Below are positions 31,874 through 41,085 of a stretch of DNA of 64,000 nt, piece after piece; position 1 is the first letter of the stretch; the number at the start of each line of letters is the position of its first letter. The translations under genes were made by a program, and so were the position numbers. Origin of the DNA: RUG626 sp051866775 (GTDB taxonomy: Bacteria; Bacillota; Clostridia; Oscillospirales; Oscillospiraceae); the NCBI GenBank assembly GCA_051866775.1, contig JBJDXR010000043.1:1-64000 (forward strand), in the 5' to 3' direction. A model generated the notes under the pieces. It was not told the origin of the DNA, made no database searches, and saw only the letters and a list, made by a program, of their open reading frames with translations.

Positions 31874-32794
31874 ATGGCTGGGACAGTTTACGTCGTGACC
31901 GGCCCTACGGCCACGGGAAAGACGGAGCTGGGCGTAAGGCTGGCAGGAAAAATTTCCGGAGAGGTAGTATCCGCCGACTCAATGCAGCTATATAAGCTTA
32001 TGGACATAGGCACCGCAAAGCCCACAAGGGAGGAAATGGGTGGGATACCCCACCACATGATAGATGTGTTCTCTCCTTTTGAGGACTGCTCGGCTGCCAT
32101 GTATGTGGATATGGCGGCTAAGTGCTGTGATGATATAATATCCCGGGGGAAAACGCCTGTCATCGTAGGCGGGACGGGGCTTTACATCGAGTCGCTCATA
32201 TCCGGAAGAAGCTTTGCCCACAGGGACGCAGACGAAGCCGTGAGGGAAAAGTACTCCGCCATGTACGATGAGCTTGGCGGGACAGCGCTCCTGCGGCTCC
32301 TGGGCGAGCAGGATCCCGAGCGCGCCGAAAAGCTCCATCCAAACGATAAAAAGCGCATCGTACGGGCTCTTGAGGTACTTGAGGCGGGAGACTCGATCAC
32401 GGAGCATGACCGGAAGACCCAGGAGCTTCCGCCGCGATATGACGCAAAATATATCGTGCTGAATTTTGAGGACAGGCAGGAGCTTTACAGCCGAATAGAC
32501 CGCAGGGTGGACGTCATGATGGAGCGGGGGCTTGCAGCAGAGGTGAAAAAGCTTATGGAGCTGGGGCTGGGCGAAAAGAACACAGCCATGCAGGCCATAG
32601 GCTACAAGGAGATATGCGCCGCCCTCTCGGGAAAATGCTCAATGGATGAGGCGGTGGAGACAGTAAAGCGCGAATCCCGCCGTTACGCTAAACGCCAGAT
32701 ATCCTGGTGCAGGAGGTATCAGGAGGCCCTGCGCATAAACTGGAAAAAAACGCCGGATTTTGATGAAGCCCTCCGGCTTTCGACAGCTTTTTAA
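31874..32794 (+). CDS. miaA: tRNA dimethylallyltransferase MiaA
   Basis: A 306-residue P-loop transferase that puts a dimethylallyl group on A37 of UNN-reading tRNAs. GPTATGKTELG (residues 8-18) is the P loop; DSMQLYK, GGTGLYI and PHHMIDV are further family motifs. The ATG at 31874 is 2 bp after the mutL stop, behind AAGAGGG. mutL-miaA-hfq is a widespread gene order. Confidence 0.97.
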   Translation: MAGTVYVVTGPTATGKTELGVRLAGKISGEVVSADSMQLYKLMDIGTAKPTREEMGGIPHHMIDVFSPFEDCSAAMYVDMAAKCCDDIISRGKTPVIVGGTGLYIESLISGRSFAHRDADEAVREKYSAMYDELGGTALLRLLGEQDPERAEKLHPNDKKRIVRALEVLEAGDSITEHDRKTQELPPRYDAKYIVLNFEDRQELYSRIDRRVDVMMERGLAAEVKKLMELGLGEKNTAMQAIGYKEICAALSGKCSMDEAVETVKRESRRYAKRQISWCRRYQEALRINWKKTPDFDEALRLSTAF

Positions 32795-32801
32795 AGTGCA
32801 T

Positions 32802-32810
32802 TGGTATAAT
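32802..32810 (+). promoter_or_regulatory. Extended -10 promoter of hfq
   Basis: TGG-TATAAT at 32802-32810, an extended -10 element, with a poor -35 (TCGACA at 32780, 19 bp spacer). A CGGGCG / CGCCCG hairpin (32836-32853) stands in the leader immediately before the GGGGAAAGGA ribosome site. Confidence 0.55.
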
Positions 32811-32871
32811 ATGGTGCCGTCTTAAAATATATGGTCGGGCGGAAGAACGCCCGGGGAAAGGACGGCTTACA

Positions 32872-33141
32872 ATGTCGAAAGCACAGAATCTTCAGGACTT
32901 ATTTTTGAATCAGGCGAGAAAACGTTCAATGCCGCTGACGGTCTTTCTTATGAACGGCTTTCAGATGCGCGGCACTGTGGTGGGGTTTGACAGCTTCACT
33001 GTCGTGCTTGAGAGCGAGGGGAAGCAGCAGCTGGTGTACAAGCACGCCATATCCACAGTGGCCCCGGCAAGGCAGATGTCTATTCCGGAGCTTGATATGG
33101 AGCGGGAGGAGGAATCCCAGCGGGAGATGGCTGTCCGTTAA
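32872..33141 (+). CDS. hfq: RNA chaperone Hfq
   Basis: An 89-residue Sm-like protein. The Sm1 part reads NLQDLFLNQARKRSMPLTVFLMNGFQMRGTVVGFD and the Sm2 signature is LVYKHAIST, so the hexamer's proximal and distal RNA faces should be intact. A short acidic/basic tail follows. It pairs small RNAs with mRNAs. Besides read-through from miaA it has its own likely promoter. A hairpin close to the ribosome site could mediate autoregulation. Confidence 0.96.
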   Translation: MSKAQNLQDLFLNQARKRSMPLTVFLMNGFQMRGTVVGFDSFTVVLESEGKQQLVYKHAISTVAPARQMSIPELDMEREEESQREMAVR

Positions 33142-33203
33142 ACCCGTATTTAAAAAATATGTCTTTTGTGTTATAATCTGCGCGGGAAAGAGGTGACGGC
33201 GCT

Positions 33204-34382
33204 TTGGAGAGAAGCGATTCGCTTATAAAGTTTGTATCAGTGCTTGTGTTCATAGCGCTTGTCATATATATCGGCATAGCCTTTTACGGCAGCCGCACCG
33301 AGACGCTGCAGACTGTCTATGCCGTAGGTATCGAGATAAACGACAGCATAAACACAGAGGGATATATAGTCCGCGATGAGACAAGAATATCAGCCTCAGG
33401 CAGCAATATCGCCGTGACAGCACTGGAGGGGGACAAGGTTGCCGCCGGCGAGGCCGTGGCGGTGAGGTATAACGGCTCGAAGGCCATGGAGCGGGCGGCG
33501 GAGATACAGGATATACAGATGCGCATAGCCCAGCTGACGGCGGTAAAGAACGGGAAAAGCAACGATGAATTGGCCTCCGAAAGTCTTATCGCGCTGTCCT
33601 CAGCGGTGGCGTCCGGGGATCTTGACGAGCTGTATTCGCTGGAGATGAACATTGACGCCTACATAATCTCCGGGAGCGAGCTGGCCTCCGGAGATGAGGC
33701 GGAGGAGATCGCACGGCTTGAGGAGGAGCTTCGCAGGCTCACGGAAGTATCCACTTCCGACACCGTGCGCATAACCGTAGATTCCGCAGGTACATTCTCC
33801 CATGTGGCGGACGGCTTTGAAAAGGTCTCTCCGGAGAAGCTTGAGGGCATTACGCCGTCGGGGCTGAAAAAGCTTTTTTCCTCTCCTGAAAAGGTGGGGG
33901 ACGACGTCATAGGCAAGCTCATATCCGGAATCAAATGGTATTATGTCACTGTGATGGACGAGCAGTCCGCGTCAAAGCTCACGGTGGGCGGCAGAGCAAA
34001 AGTGGAATTTTCCAGGACATACAGCGCAGCGCTCACCATGACGGTGGAGAGCGTGAGCCTTCCGGAGGACGGAGAATGTGCGGTGGTGATGTCCTGTAAG
34101 GATTTCATGCAGGATGTCGCCTCCCTGCGGGAGATGAGCGGCGAGATCGTGTTCGCTGTCCAGAGCGGCGTGAGGGTCCCGAAGGATGCCCTCCATGTGG
34201 AGGAGGATGGGACATATGTATACATACTTGAGGGCCTGAGGGCCTCAAAGGTGTATGTGGATATAATAGCTGAGAGCGGCGATTATTACATGGTGGAGGA
34301 GACACGGGACGGCCTGCGAATAAACGACAGGATAATCGTAAAGGCGGATAACCTCTATGACGGCGCGGTAGTCGCGGAATAG
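33204..34382 (+). CDS. HlyD-like membrane-anchored periplasmic-adaptor-type protein
   Basis: A 392-residue protein with one N-terminal membrane helix (about 8-27). It is followed by a split lipoyl/biotinyl-like hairpin (EGYIVRDETRISASGSNIAVTALEGDKVAAGEAVAVRYN), a helical hairpin (about 90-170) and beta-barrel segments near the C-terminus (VPKDALHVEEDGTYVYILEG). This is the layout of HlyD/membrane-fusion proteins, found in many Gram-positive clostridia at this spot next to yggS-sepF. The start is TTG behind AAAGAGGTGACGG. There is no ABC partner nearby, so a division or envelope role is possible. Confidence 0.78.
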   Translation: MERSDSLIKFVSVLVFIALVIYIGIAFYGSRTETLQTVYAVGIEINDSINTEGYIVRDETRISASGSNIAVTALEGDKVAAGEAVAVRYNGSKAMERAAEIQDIQMRIAQLTAVKNGKSNDELASESLIALSSAVASGDLDELYSLEMNIDAYIISGSELASGDEAEEIARLEEELRRLTEVSTSDTVRITVDSAGTFSHVADGFEKVSPEKLEGITPSGLKKLFSSPEKVGDDVIGKLISGIKWYYVTVMDEQSASKLTVGGRAKVEFSRTYSAALTMTVESVSLPEDGECAVVMSCKDFMQDVASLREMSGEIVFAVQSGVRVPKDALHVEEDGTYVYILEGLRASKVYVDIIAESGDYYMVEETRDGLRINDRIIVKADNLYDGAVVAE

Positions 34383-34406
34383 ACAACATCAGGGTGAAAA
34401 ACAATA

Positions 34407-35105
34407 ATGGCAAGCGTATTTGATAATGCAAAGAGCGTAATTGAACGCATGGTGAGAGCGGAGCTTCGCTGCGGCAGGGAACAGGGAACGGTAAAGCTCG
34501 TGGCCGCTTCAAAGATGAACAGTGCGGAAAGAGTGCGCGAGGCTTACGGCGCCGGAATACGCGCTTTCGGTGAAAACCGGGCGCAGGAGATGGGTGAAAA
34601 GCTGAGGCTGAACGCCTATGAGGGTGCGGAGCTTCACTTTATAGGGCATCTGCAGCGCAACAAGGTAAAGAACGTCGTAGGTGCGGCGGAGCTTATACAG
34701 TCGGTGGACTCTGAGGAGCTTATACGGCTCATCGGCCTCAGGGCGCTCTCCTTGGGCATTACGCAGAACATCCTTATAGAGGTGAATATCGGCGGAGAGA
34801 CTGCAAAATCAGGCATACCGCCGGAGGAGCTTGACAAGCTGATCGAGATTGCCGCGGGTACAGATGGGATCTGCGTGCAGGGGCTGATGACAATACCGCC
34901 TGTATCGGAAGATATTTCCTCAACAAGGCGTTATTTTGAGCGAATGTATAACCTTTTTGTTGACATGGGAGCAAAAAAATACGATAATATCAGCATGAAA
35001 TTTCTATCTATGGGCATGAGCGCCGATTTTGAAGAGGCCATCATGGCGGGCGCTAATATTGTCCGTGTTGGTACCGCCGTCTTTGGACAGCGGTATTACG
35101 CATGA
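34407..35105 (+). CDS. YggS/YlmE family PLP-binding protein
   Basis: A 232-residue TIM-barrel PLP homeostasis protein (PROSC family). Lys36 in LVAASKMNSAE holds the cofactor; FGENRAQEM and HFIGHLQRNK and the C-terminal SMGMSADFEEAI are family hallmarks. It has no known enzymatic reaction but keeps PLP levels balanced. It lies just upstream of sepF, the ylmE position in the Gram-positive division cluster. Confidence 0.95.
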   Translation: MASVFDNAKSVIERMVRAELRCGREQGTVKLVAASKMNSAERVREAYGAGIRAFGENRAQEMGEKLRLNAYEGAELHFIGHLQRNKVKNVVGAAELIQSVDSEELIRLIGLRALSLGITQNILIEVNIGGETAKSGIPPEELDKLIEIAAGTDGICVQGLMTIPPVSEDISSTRRYFERMYNLFVDMGAKKYDNISMKFLSMGMSADFEEAIMAGANIVRVGTAVFGQRYYA

Positions 35106-35141
35106 CCGTGGATATTTGTTAAAATATTTTGGAGGAGAGCC

Positions 35142-35606
35142 ATGGGTTTTTTAAACGAGCTAAAGAGGCTTACACGTCCGTATGACGATGAGGACGATGA
35201 ATTTGAGGACTTTACCCCACGGGCGCCGGAGAAGATCCCGGTTACGCCCCGCACCGCTGCGCCTCAGCGTGTTCCCAGAAGCACCATTGATGAGCGCAGG
35301 GAGAACAAGGTCGTAAACATCCACGCCACCACACAGCTTCAGGTGGTGCTGGTAAAGCCGGAGCGCTTTGAGAACGCCGCTGAGATCGCGGATCACCTGC
35401 GTGAAAAGCGTACTGTGGTCCTGAATCTCGAGCAGACGAACAAGGATATTGCCAGAAGGCTCATTGATTTCTTGTCCGGTGTGGCGTACGCTCAAGACGG
35501 CAAGATAAAAAAAGTCGCCGTTAACACCTATCTGATCACTCCGTACAATGTTGACCTTATGGGGGATCTGATAGACGAGCTGGAAAACAACGGCTTATAC
35601 TTTTAA
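35142..35606 (+). CDS. sepF: Cell division protein SepF
   Basis: A 154-residue protein. An N-terminal amphipathic membrane-binding segment (MGFLNELKRLTRP), an acidic/proline linker and a C-terminal polymerising domain (VVLVKPERFENAAEIADHL onward, ending DLIDELENNGLYF) are all present. SepF bundles and anchors FtsZ filaments. GGAGGAG precedes the ATG. In Bacillus ylmG and ylmH lie between sepF and divIVA; here divIVA follows directly. Confidence 0.96.
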   Translation: MGFLNELKRLTRPYDDEDDEFEDFTPRAPEKIPVTPRTAAPQRVPRSTIDERRENKVVNIHATTQLQVVLVKPERFENAAEIADHLREKRTVVLNLEQTNKDIARRLIDFLSGVAYAQDGKIKKVAVNTYLITPYNVDLMGDLIDELENNGLYF

Positions 35607-35636
35607 GGGTCAGGGCATGAAAGGACGGGATAAAGG

Positions 35637-36440
35637 ATGCTGACACCTCAGGATATACAGGCAAAAGAGTTCGCGAAGGCTGTCTTCGGCGGGTACGATA
35701 TGAGCGCCGTGGACGACTTCCTTGAGGAGGTGACGGAAAATTACACCTCCCTTTACAAAGAAAATGCCATCCTCAAGGGTAAGCTGAAGGTACTTGTTGA
35801 GAAGGTCGAGGAGTACCGTTCCACAGAGGACGCCATGCGTATGGCTTTGCTCACCGCTCAGAAGATGAGTGATGAGATGGTTGAGGAGAGCAAGAAAAAG
35901 TGCGATGAGATGCTGGAGAACGCCCAAAAGCAGGCGGATACCGCGAAGCAGCAGCTCAGCGAGGAATTCTCCCATGAGCAGATGAAGCTTGAGGCCGCAA
36001 AGATAAAGACGGCGGCTTTTGTTCAGGCCTCCCGTCAGATAATAGACCAGTATAACGAATTTCTTAACAAGCTCGACAGCGTAACGCAGGAATACGGCGG
36101 CGCTCAGGAGCCGTCCCGCGCGGCTCAGGAGGAGCCGAAACGTTCTCCGGAGCCGGAACCTGTTGGGGCTTCGGCAGGATCCGCCCGCGAGGTGGAACTT
36201 GACGAAACCATAAAGGAGATAGACAGCTTTGTAGCCGATGTAATGGATGGCAAAGCGGGAAAGCAGGAGCCTGGAGCGGAGACCGGCAGGACGGATGCCT
36301 CTGAGGCTGGATCGCAGGATGTGGATGACAGTCCCACGCGACGCATTGAGTGGAACGAGGAGGACGAGCTTACAACACCCAGACCCAAATTCAACTTTGA
36401 TGATCTGAAGTTCGGAACGAACTATTCTGAAAATAAATGA
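35637..36440 (+). CDS. divIVA: Septum/pole-organising protein DivIVA
   Basis: A 267-residue coiled-coil protein. The N-terminal membrane-curvature-sensing domain reads MLTPQDIQAKEFAKAVFGGYDMSAVDDFLEEV, followed by coiled coil to about residue 150. The tail is long, acidic and low in complexity, with Pro/Glu/Ala-rich runs (about 155-245), then a conserved-looking end RPKFNFDDLKFG that may be a docking peptide. It recruits division and polarity proteins. It starts 30 bp after sepF. Confidence 0.95.
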   Translation: MLTPQDIQAKEFAKAVFGGYDMSAVDDFLEEVTENYTSLYKENAILKGKLKVLVEKVEEYRSTEDAMRMALLTAQKMSDEMVEESKKKCDEMLENAQKQADTAKQQLSEEFSHEQMKLEAAKIKTAAFVQASRQIIDQYNEFLNKLDSVTQEYGGAQEPSRAAQEEPKRSPEPEPVGASAGSAREVELDETIKEIDSFVADVMDGKAGKQEPGAETGRTDASEAGSQDVDDSPTRRIEWNEEDELTTPRPKFNFDDLKFGTNYSENK

Positions 36441-36562
36441 GACATTGAATAACGGATCTTTGGGGCTGTCCTGAGTTTTTTAGGGCGGCCCCCACAAAAG
36501 CCCGCGGACAGAGCGCCGGGGCGTATTTTTGCAGCACAAGCTTATAGAGAGGAATTACACAG

Positions 36563-39376
36563 ATGGCACAGGATTATAATGCGACACTGAATCTGCCGAA
36601 AACCGACTTTCCCATGCGCGCCTCACTCCCTGCCAGGGAGCCGGCAATGCTGGAAAAGTGGTATGATATGGGGCTTTATGAGAAAATATTGGAGAAGAAC
36701 TCCGGAAAGCCGGATTTTATACTGCATGACGGACCTCCGTTCTCCAATGGACATCTGCACATGGGCCATGCGCTCAATAAGTGCATAAAGGACTTCATCG
36801 TCCGTTATAAGAGCATGACCGGCTTCCGCACCCCGTACACACCGGGCTGGGACAACCATGGAATGCCCATAGAGTCTGCCATAATAAAGCAGCAGAAAAT
36901 AAACCGCAAAGCCATGAGCGTTCCTGAGTTCAGGGACGCCTGCCATCAGTTTGCGCAGAACTTCGTGGATATACAGCGCGAGGAGTTTAAGCGCCTGGGT
37001 GTTCTCGGGGACTGGGATAACCCCTACCTTACCATGGATCCGAAGTTTGAGGCCGAGGAGGTCAAGGTCTTCGGCAAGATGTACGAGAAGGGCTACATCT
37101 ATAAGGGCAAGAAGCCTGTTTACTGGTGCCCCAATGATGAGACTGCCCTTGCCGAGGCGGAGATAGAATATGCCGAGGATCCCGTCACCACTATTTTTGT
37201 GAAATTCCGCGTGAAGGACGACCTTGGAAAGCTCTCTGCCTTTGCGCCGCTCGACAATATTTATTTTGTCATATGGACGACCACCACGTGGACAATCCCC
37301 GGGAACCTTGCCATATGCCTGAACCCCGCCTATGAGTATTCTCTTGTTAAGGCGTCAAACGGCGAGTGCTATATAATGGCTAAGGAGCTTGTGTCCTCCG
37401 TCCTTAAAAAGGCGGGGCTTGAGATAAGTGAGACGCTTGCCGTTTTCCGCGGTTCGGAGCTTGAGCTTATGGTTGCCCAGCATCCGCTCCTTGACCAGAC
37501 GAGCCTTGTGATACTGGGCGACCATGTCACCCTTGACGCCGGTACCGGATGCGTTCACACAGCACCGGCATACGGCGCGGATGACTTCTTCGTGTGCCAG
37601 AAATACCCCCAGATAAAGTCGGGTAAGGATCTCGTGGTAAACGTAGATGACAGCGGACGCTTCACCCGGGACGCGGGCAAGTATGAGGGACTCAGCGTTC
37701 TTAAGGCCCATGAGCCAATATACAATGACCTTGTGGAGTGCGGGGCGATACTTGCAAGCGAGAATATCACCCACTCCTATCCCCACTGCTGGCGCTGCAA
37801 AAAGCCGATAATATTCAGAGCTACAGACCAGTGGTTCTGCTCCGTTGACGCCTTTAAGGATGCGGCGATAGCCGCCGCGGACAAGGTCATATGGATGCCC
37901 GACTGGGGCAAGGACAGGATATCCTCCATGATCCGTGAGCGCGCCGACTGGTGCATCTCCCGTCAGCGCCACTGGGGCCTGCCCATCCCTGTGTTTTACT
38001 GCTCTGAGTGCGGAAAACCCATCTGCACCCCGGAAACTATAGAGAAGATCTCTGAGATATTCCGTGAGAAAGGCTCCAACGCGTGGTTTGAGCTTGAGGC
38101 GGAGGAGCTTCTGCCGGAGGGATTTACCTGCCCGCACTGCGGGGGCACCCATTTTACCAAGGAGACTGACACGCTTGACGGCTGGTTTGACTCCGGCTCC
38201 ACACACATTGCGTCTATGGAGCTCGATGCGCCAAAGACTTGGCCGGCTGACCTCTATATGGAGGGCGGAGACCAGTACCGCGGCTGGTTCCAGTCAAGCC
38301 TTCTTACCGCCGTCGCCGTTAAGGGAGACGCCCCGTACAGGGGAGTGCTCACCCACGGCTGGACTGTTGATGGTGAGGGCAAGGCGATGCACAAGTCCCT
38401 GGGCAACGGCATAGCTCCGGAGGACATTATCAAAAAATACGGCGCCGACCTTATAAGGCTCTGGGCGGCCTCCGCCGACTACAGGCTGGATATGCGCTGC
38501 TCCGATAACATATTTAAGCAGCTCTCCGACAAGTACCTTAAGATACGAAACACCGCGCGCTATATCCTCGGAAACCTTAACGGCTTCGATCCTGATGATC
38601 AGGTGGCGTTTGAGGATATGCTGCCGCTTGATAAGTGGGCGCTTGTGCGTCTTAATGAGCTGGTGGAAAAGTGCCTGGCTTCGTATGAGAAGTACGAGTT
38701 CCACGCAGTGACCTACGCTGTTCACAATTTCTGCGTGGTTGAGATGTCAAACTTCTATCTTGATATCATAAAGGACAGGCTCTACTGTGACGGAAAGGAC
38801 AGCCTATCCCGCCGCAGCGCCCAGTCGGCGATATATGTGGTGCTCGACTCCATAGTGAGGCTTCTTGCGCCGGTACTGGCATTTACCTCCCAAGAGATCT
38901 GGCAGGCCATGCCCCACGCAGGCGGTGACGACGCCAGACACGTCATGCTGAACGACATGCCCGCACTCCATCCGGAGCGCGTATTCTCCACGGAGGAGGA
39001 AGAGAAGTGGCAGCTTCTTATAAAGCTCCGCGCCGATGTGCTCAAGGCGCTGGAGCAGAAGCGTGCCGACAAGTCCATCGGCAAGCCTCTGGACGCGGAG
39101 GTCACACTTTATGTGTCCGACGCTGCTAAGGCAGCTTTTGCCAAGCTTGAGGGCATTGACCTTGCTCAGGTGTTCATCGTATCCCAGGTCAAGACCGTAT
39201 TCGGCAGCGGTGAGGGCTTCGAGGGGGAGAGCTTCCCGGGAGTTGTCACCGATGTAAAGCCCTGCGGACACGATAAATGTGTGCGCTGCTGGACAAGGAG
39301 CGAGACCGTGGGACAGGACGCTGAGCATCTGGAGCTGTGCGGACGCTGCGCCGAGGTCATACGCGGCGGGTGCTGA
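36563..39376 (+). CDS. ileS: Isoleucyl-tRNA synthetase
   Basis: A 937-residue class Ia synthetase. DGPPFSNGHLHMGHA holds the HIGH-type motif (HMGH at 66-69); the CP1 editing domain contains TTTWTIPGNLA; the KMSKS-like loop reads GKAMHKSLGNG, a variant frequent in clostridia; a four-Cys zinc finger lies near the C-terminus (CVRCW, then CGRC). GAGAGG precedes the ATG. The 122 bp leader holds a GC-rich hairpin (about 36461-36491) but is too short for a T-box. It is upstream of lspA, as in many bacteria. Confidence 0.97.
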   Translation: MAQDYNATLNLPKTDFPMRASLPAREPAMLEKWYDMGLYEKILEKNSGKPDFILHDGPPFSNGHLHMGHALNKCIKDFIVRYKSMTGFRTPYTPGWDNHGMPIESAIIKQQKINRKAMSVPEFRDACHQFAQNFVDIQREEFKRLGVLGDWDNPYLTMDPKFEAEEVKVFGKMYEKGYIYKGKKPVYWCPNDETALAEAEIEYAEDPVTTIFVKFRVKDDLGKLSAFAPLDNIYFVIWTTTTWTIPGNLAICLNPAYEYSLVKASNGECYIMAKELVSSVLKKAGLEISETLAVFRGSELELMVAQHPLLDQTSLVILGDHVTLDAGTGCVHTAPAYGADDFFVCQKYPQIKSGKDLVVNVDDSGRFTRDAGKYEGLSVLKAHEPIYNDLVECGAILASENITHSYPHCWRCKKPIIFRATDQWFCSVDAFKDAAIAAADKVIWMPDWGKDRISSMIRERADWCISRQRHWGLPIPVFYCSECGKPICTPETIEKISEIFREKGSNAWFELEAEELLPEGFTCPHCGGTHFTKETDTLDGWFDSGSTHIASMELDAPKTWPADLYMEGGDQYRGWFQSSLLTAVAVKGDAPYRGVLTHGWTVDGEGKAMHKSLGNGIAPEDIIKKYGADLIRLWAASADYRLDMRCSDNIFKQLSDKYLKIRNTARYILGNLNGFDPDDQVAFEDMLPLDKWALVRLNELVEKCLASYEKYEFHAVTYAVHNFCVVEMSNFYLDIIKDRLYCDGKDSLSRRSAQSAIYVVLDSIVRLLAPVLAFTSQEIWQAMPHAGGDDARHVMLNDMPALHPERVFSTEEEEKWQLLIKLRADVLKALEQKRADKSIGKPLDAEVTLYVSDAAKAAFAKLEGIDLAQVFIVSQVKTVFGSGEGFEGESFPGVVTDVKPCGHDKCVRCWTRSETVGQDAEHLELCGRCAEVIRGGC

Positions 39377-39386
39377 CAAAAACACA

Positions 39387-39414
39387 AAAGGGCGGCAGAA
39401 GCCGCCCTTTAATT
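39387..39414 (+). terminator. Weak terminator after ileS
   Basis: 10 bp stem AAAGGGCGGC / GCCGCCCTTT with loop AGAA, followed by AATTCT rather than a clean T run. Confidence 0.6.
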
Positions 39415-39492
39415 CTAACAGATACTTTTTTGTCATATGGGGATCAGAAGGGATTTGGGAAGATCCCTGTGTGAGCTTGTTTGGTGAGAATT

Positions 39493-40113
39493 ATGGTTTA
39501 TATAATTGCGGCTGCCGTTTTGTGCGGCTTTGACCAGCTTTTAAAATCCTGGATAACCACGCACATCTCTCTTGGGGAAAGCATGAGCTTTTTGCCGGGC
39601 GTTCTGGGCCTTACCAATGTGCGTAATACAGGAATGGCGTTTTCGCTCCTCTCGGGGCACACTTGGCTGCTGGCTGCGGTGTCCGTAGCGGCTATAGCAG
39701 TGATCGGCGTGCTGCTGGTCAAAAAGGACTTTACCGTGTGGGAGAAGTCTGCGCTGACGCTTATAATGGGCGGAGCCGCCGGGAATGCCATTGACAGGAT
39801 ATTTCTGGGATACGTTGTAGATATGTTCAGTGTGGAGTTTGTTGATTTCGCCGTGTTCAATCTGGCTGACGCCTTTATAAATGTCGGCGCGGTGCTGTTT
39901 GTGGTGCTGTATATCGTCCGCATGACCAAGGAGGACAGAAAGCGGCGCGGGCATATGCCGGAGGTGGAGCGCCTTAAAAGCGGCGCCTCCGCAAGCGCAG
40001 AGGACTCTCGGGCACGGGAGGACAATCAGAAGTCCGCTGATAGGGCTCCTGATGATAACGCCGGCTGTGATGTGACGGGGGAGGATGACGTTGATAACCC
40101 GGATAACGGCTGA
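39493..40113 (+). CDS. lspA: Lipoprotein signal peptidase LspA with long acidic tail
   Basis: A 206-residue protein. Four membrane helices and the family motifs are visible: NVRNTGMAFSLL (42-53), GGAAGNAIDRIFLGYVVDMF (93-112) and FNLADAFIN (122-130), which contain the catalytic aspartates. It cleaves prolipoproteins such as the lipoproteins at 1-1246 and 12103. Beyond the fourth helix it has about 60 extra hydrophilic, Asp/Ala/Glu-rich residues absent from typical LspA (about 150-165 aa). The gene overlaps the start of rluD by 29 bp. The start at 39493 has GGTGAG just upstream. Confidence 0.94.
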   Translation: MVYIIAAAVLCGFDQLLKSWITTHISLGESMSFLPGVLGLTNVRNTGMAFSLLSGHTWLLAAVSVAAIAVIGVLLVKKDFTVWEKSALTLIMGGAAGNAIDRIFLGYVVDMFSVEFVDFAVFNLADAFINVGAVLFVVLYIVRMTKEDRKRRGHMPEVERLKSGASASAEDSRAREDNQKSADRAPDDNAGCDVTGEDDVDNPDNG

Positions 40114-41005
40114 CAGATCCGGCTGCCGTATCGACGCGCTGCTTGCCGAAAGCCTTCCGGAATTGAGCCGGAGCTTTATTCAAAAGCTCTTGGAGGACGG
40201 CAAAGTGACGCTTGAGGGCAGGCCGGTCAGAAAGAGCTATAAGACCCGCGAGGGCGACCTGTTGGAGCTTAACATCCCGGAGCCGGAGCCGCTTGAGGTC
40301 ACGGCGCAGGATATACCGCTGGATGTGGTGTATGAGGATGAGGATGTGATCGTGATAAACAAGCCCCGGGGGATGGTGGTGCACCCGGCACCGGGGCATC
40401 CGGACGGCACGGTGGTCAACGCCCTGATGGCCCACTGCGGAGATTCCCTCTCCGGCATAAACGGCGTTATACGCCCCGGTATAGTCCACAGGATAGATAA
40501 GGACACATCAGGACTTCTGATCGCAGCAAAAAATGACGCCGCCCACAGCTTCCTGGCGGAGCAGCTTAAGGACCACACGCTCTCCCGCACCTATGAGGCC
40601 GTTGTCTGCGGCAATATGAAGGATGACGCGGGCACGGTAAACGCCCCCATAGGCCGCCACCCGACGGACAGAAAGCGCCAGTGTGTGACGGAAAAAAATT
40701 CCCGCGAGGCGATAACCCACTGGGAGGTCATAGCCCGCTATAACGGCTATACCCATGTGCGCTGCCGTCTTGAGACCGGCCGTACACATCAGATCCGGGT
40801 TCACATGGCATATATCGGGCATCCAGTCTTGGGAGATATGGTCTACGGGCGTAAAAAGCCTGAGCTGGGGCAGGAGGGCCAGTGCCTCCACGCGAAGGAG
40901 CTTCGGTTTATACACCCGAGAACGGGTGAGCCTGTTATGGTTGCCTGTCCGCTGCCGGAATATTTTGAGGAGGTACTGCGCAAGCTCCTTGCCAAAGAAA
41001 GATGA
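40085..41005 (+). CDS. rluD: RluA-family 23S rRNA pseudouridine synthase (RluD-like)
   Basis: A 306-residue pseudouridine synthase. An N-terminal S4 RNA-binding domain (about 8-75) is followed by the catalytic domain with HRIDKDTSGLLI, which holds the catalytic Asp, then RTYEAVVCG, and the RTHQIRVHMAYIGHPVLGD signature. The ATG at 40085 directly abuts the GGGGGAGG site; a TTG two codons later (40091) has better spacing. The exact uridines modified cannot be told from sequence. The lspA-rluD order is common in Firmicutes. Confidence 0.94.
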   Translation: MTLITRITADRSGCRIDALLAESLPELSRSFIQKLLEDGKVTLEGRPVRKSYKTREGDLLELNIPEPEPLEVTAQDIPLDVVYEDEDVIVINKPRGMVVHPAPGHPDGTVVNALMAHCGDSLSGINGVIRPGIVHRIDKDTSGLLIAAKNDAAHSFLAEQLKDHTLSRTYEAVVCGNMKDDAGTVNAPIGRHPTDRKRQCVTEKNSREAITHWEVIARYNGYTHVRCRLETGRTHQIRVHMAYIGHPVLGDMVYGRKKPELGQEGQCLHAKELRFIHPRTGEPVMVACPLPEYFEEVLRKLLAKER

Positions 41006-41035
41006 TCCTATGTTAAATGCGTGTGTTTGATATGT

Positions 41036-41072
41036 AAAAAAGGTGCAGGGCAAATCCCTGCACCTTTTTTTA
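41036..41072. terminator. Bidirectional terminator between rluD and the SLH gene
   Basis: Stem AGGTGCAGGG / CCCTGCACCT with a five-base loop, A6 before and T8 after. Confidence 0.92.
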
Positions 41073-41085
41073 ATGTTTTGGCATA

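Noticed and set aside
36441..36562. T-box riboswitch before ileS
   Set aside because: The leader is only 122 bp, with one GC hairpin and no T-box sequence; hisS and aspS leaders likewise lack one.
38340..38420. Non-canonical KMSKS (AMHKS) in IleS as a defect
   Set aside because: This variant is frequent in clostridial IleS, and the rest of the enzyme is intact.
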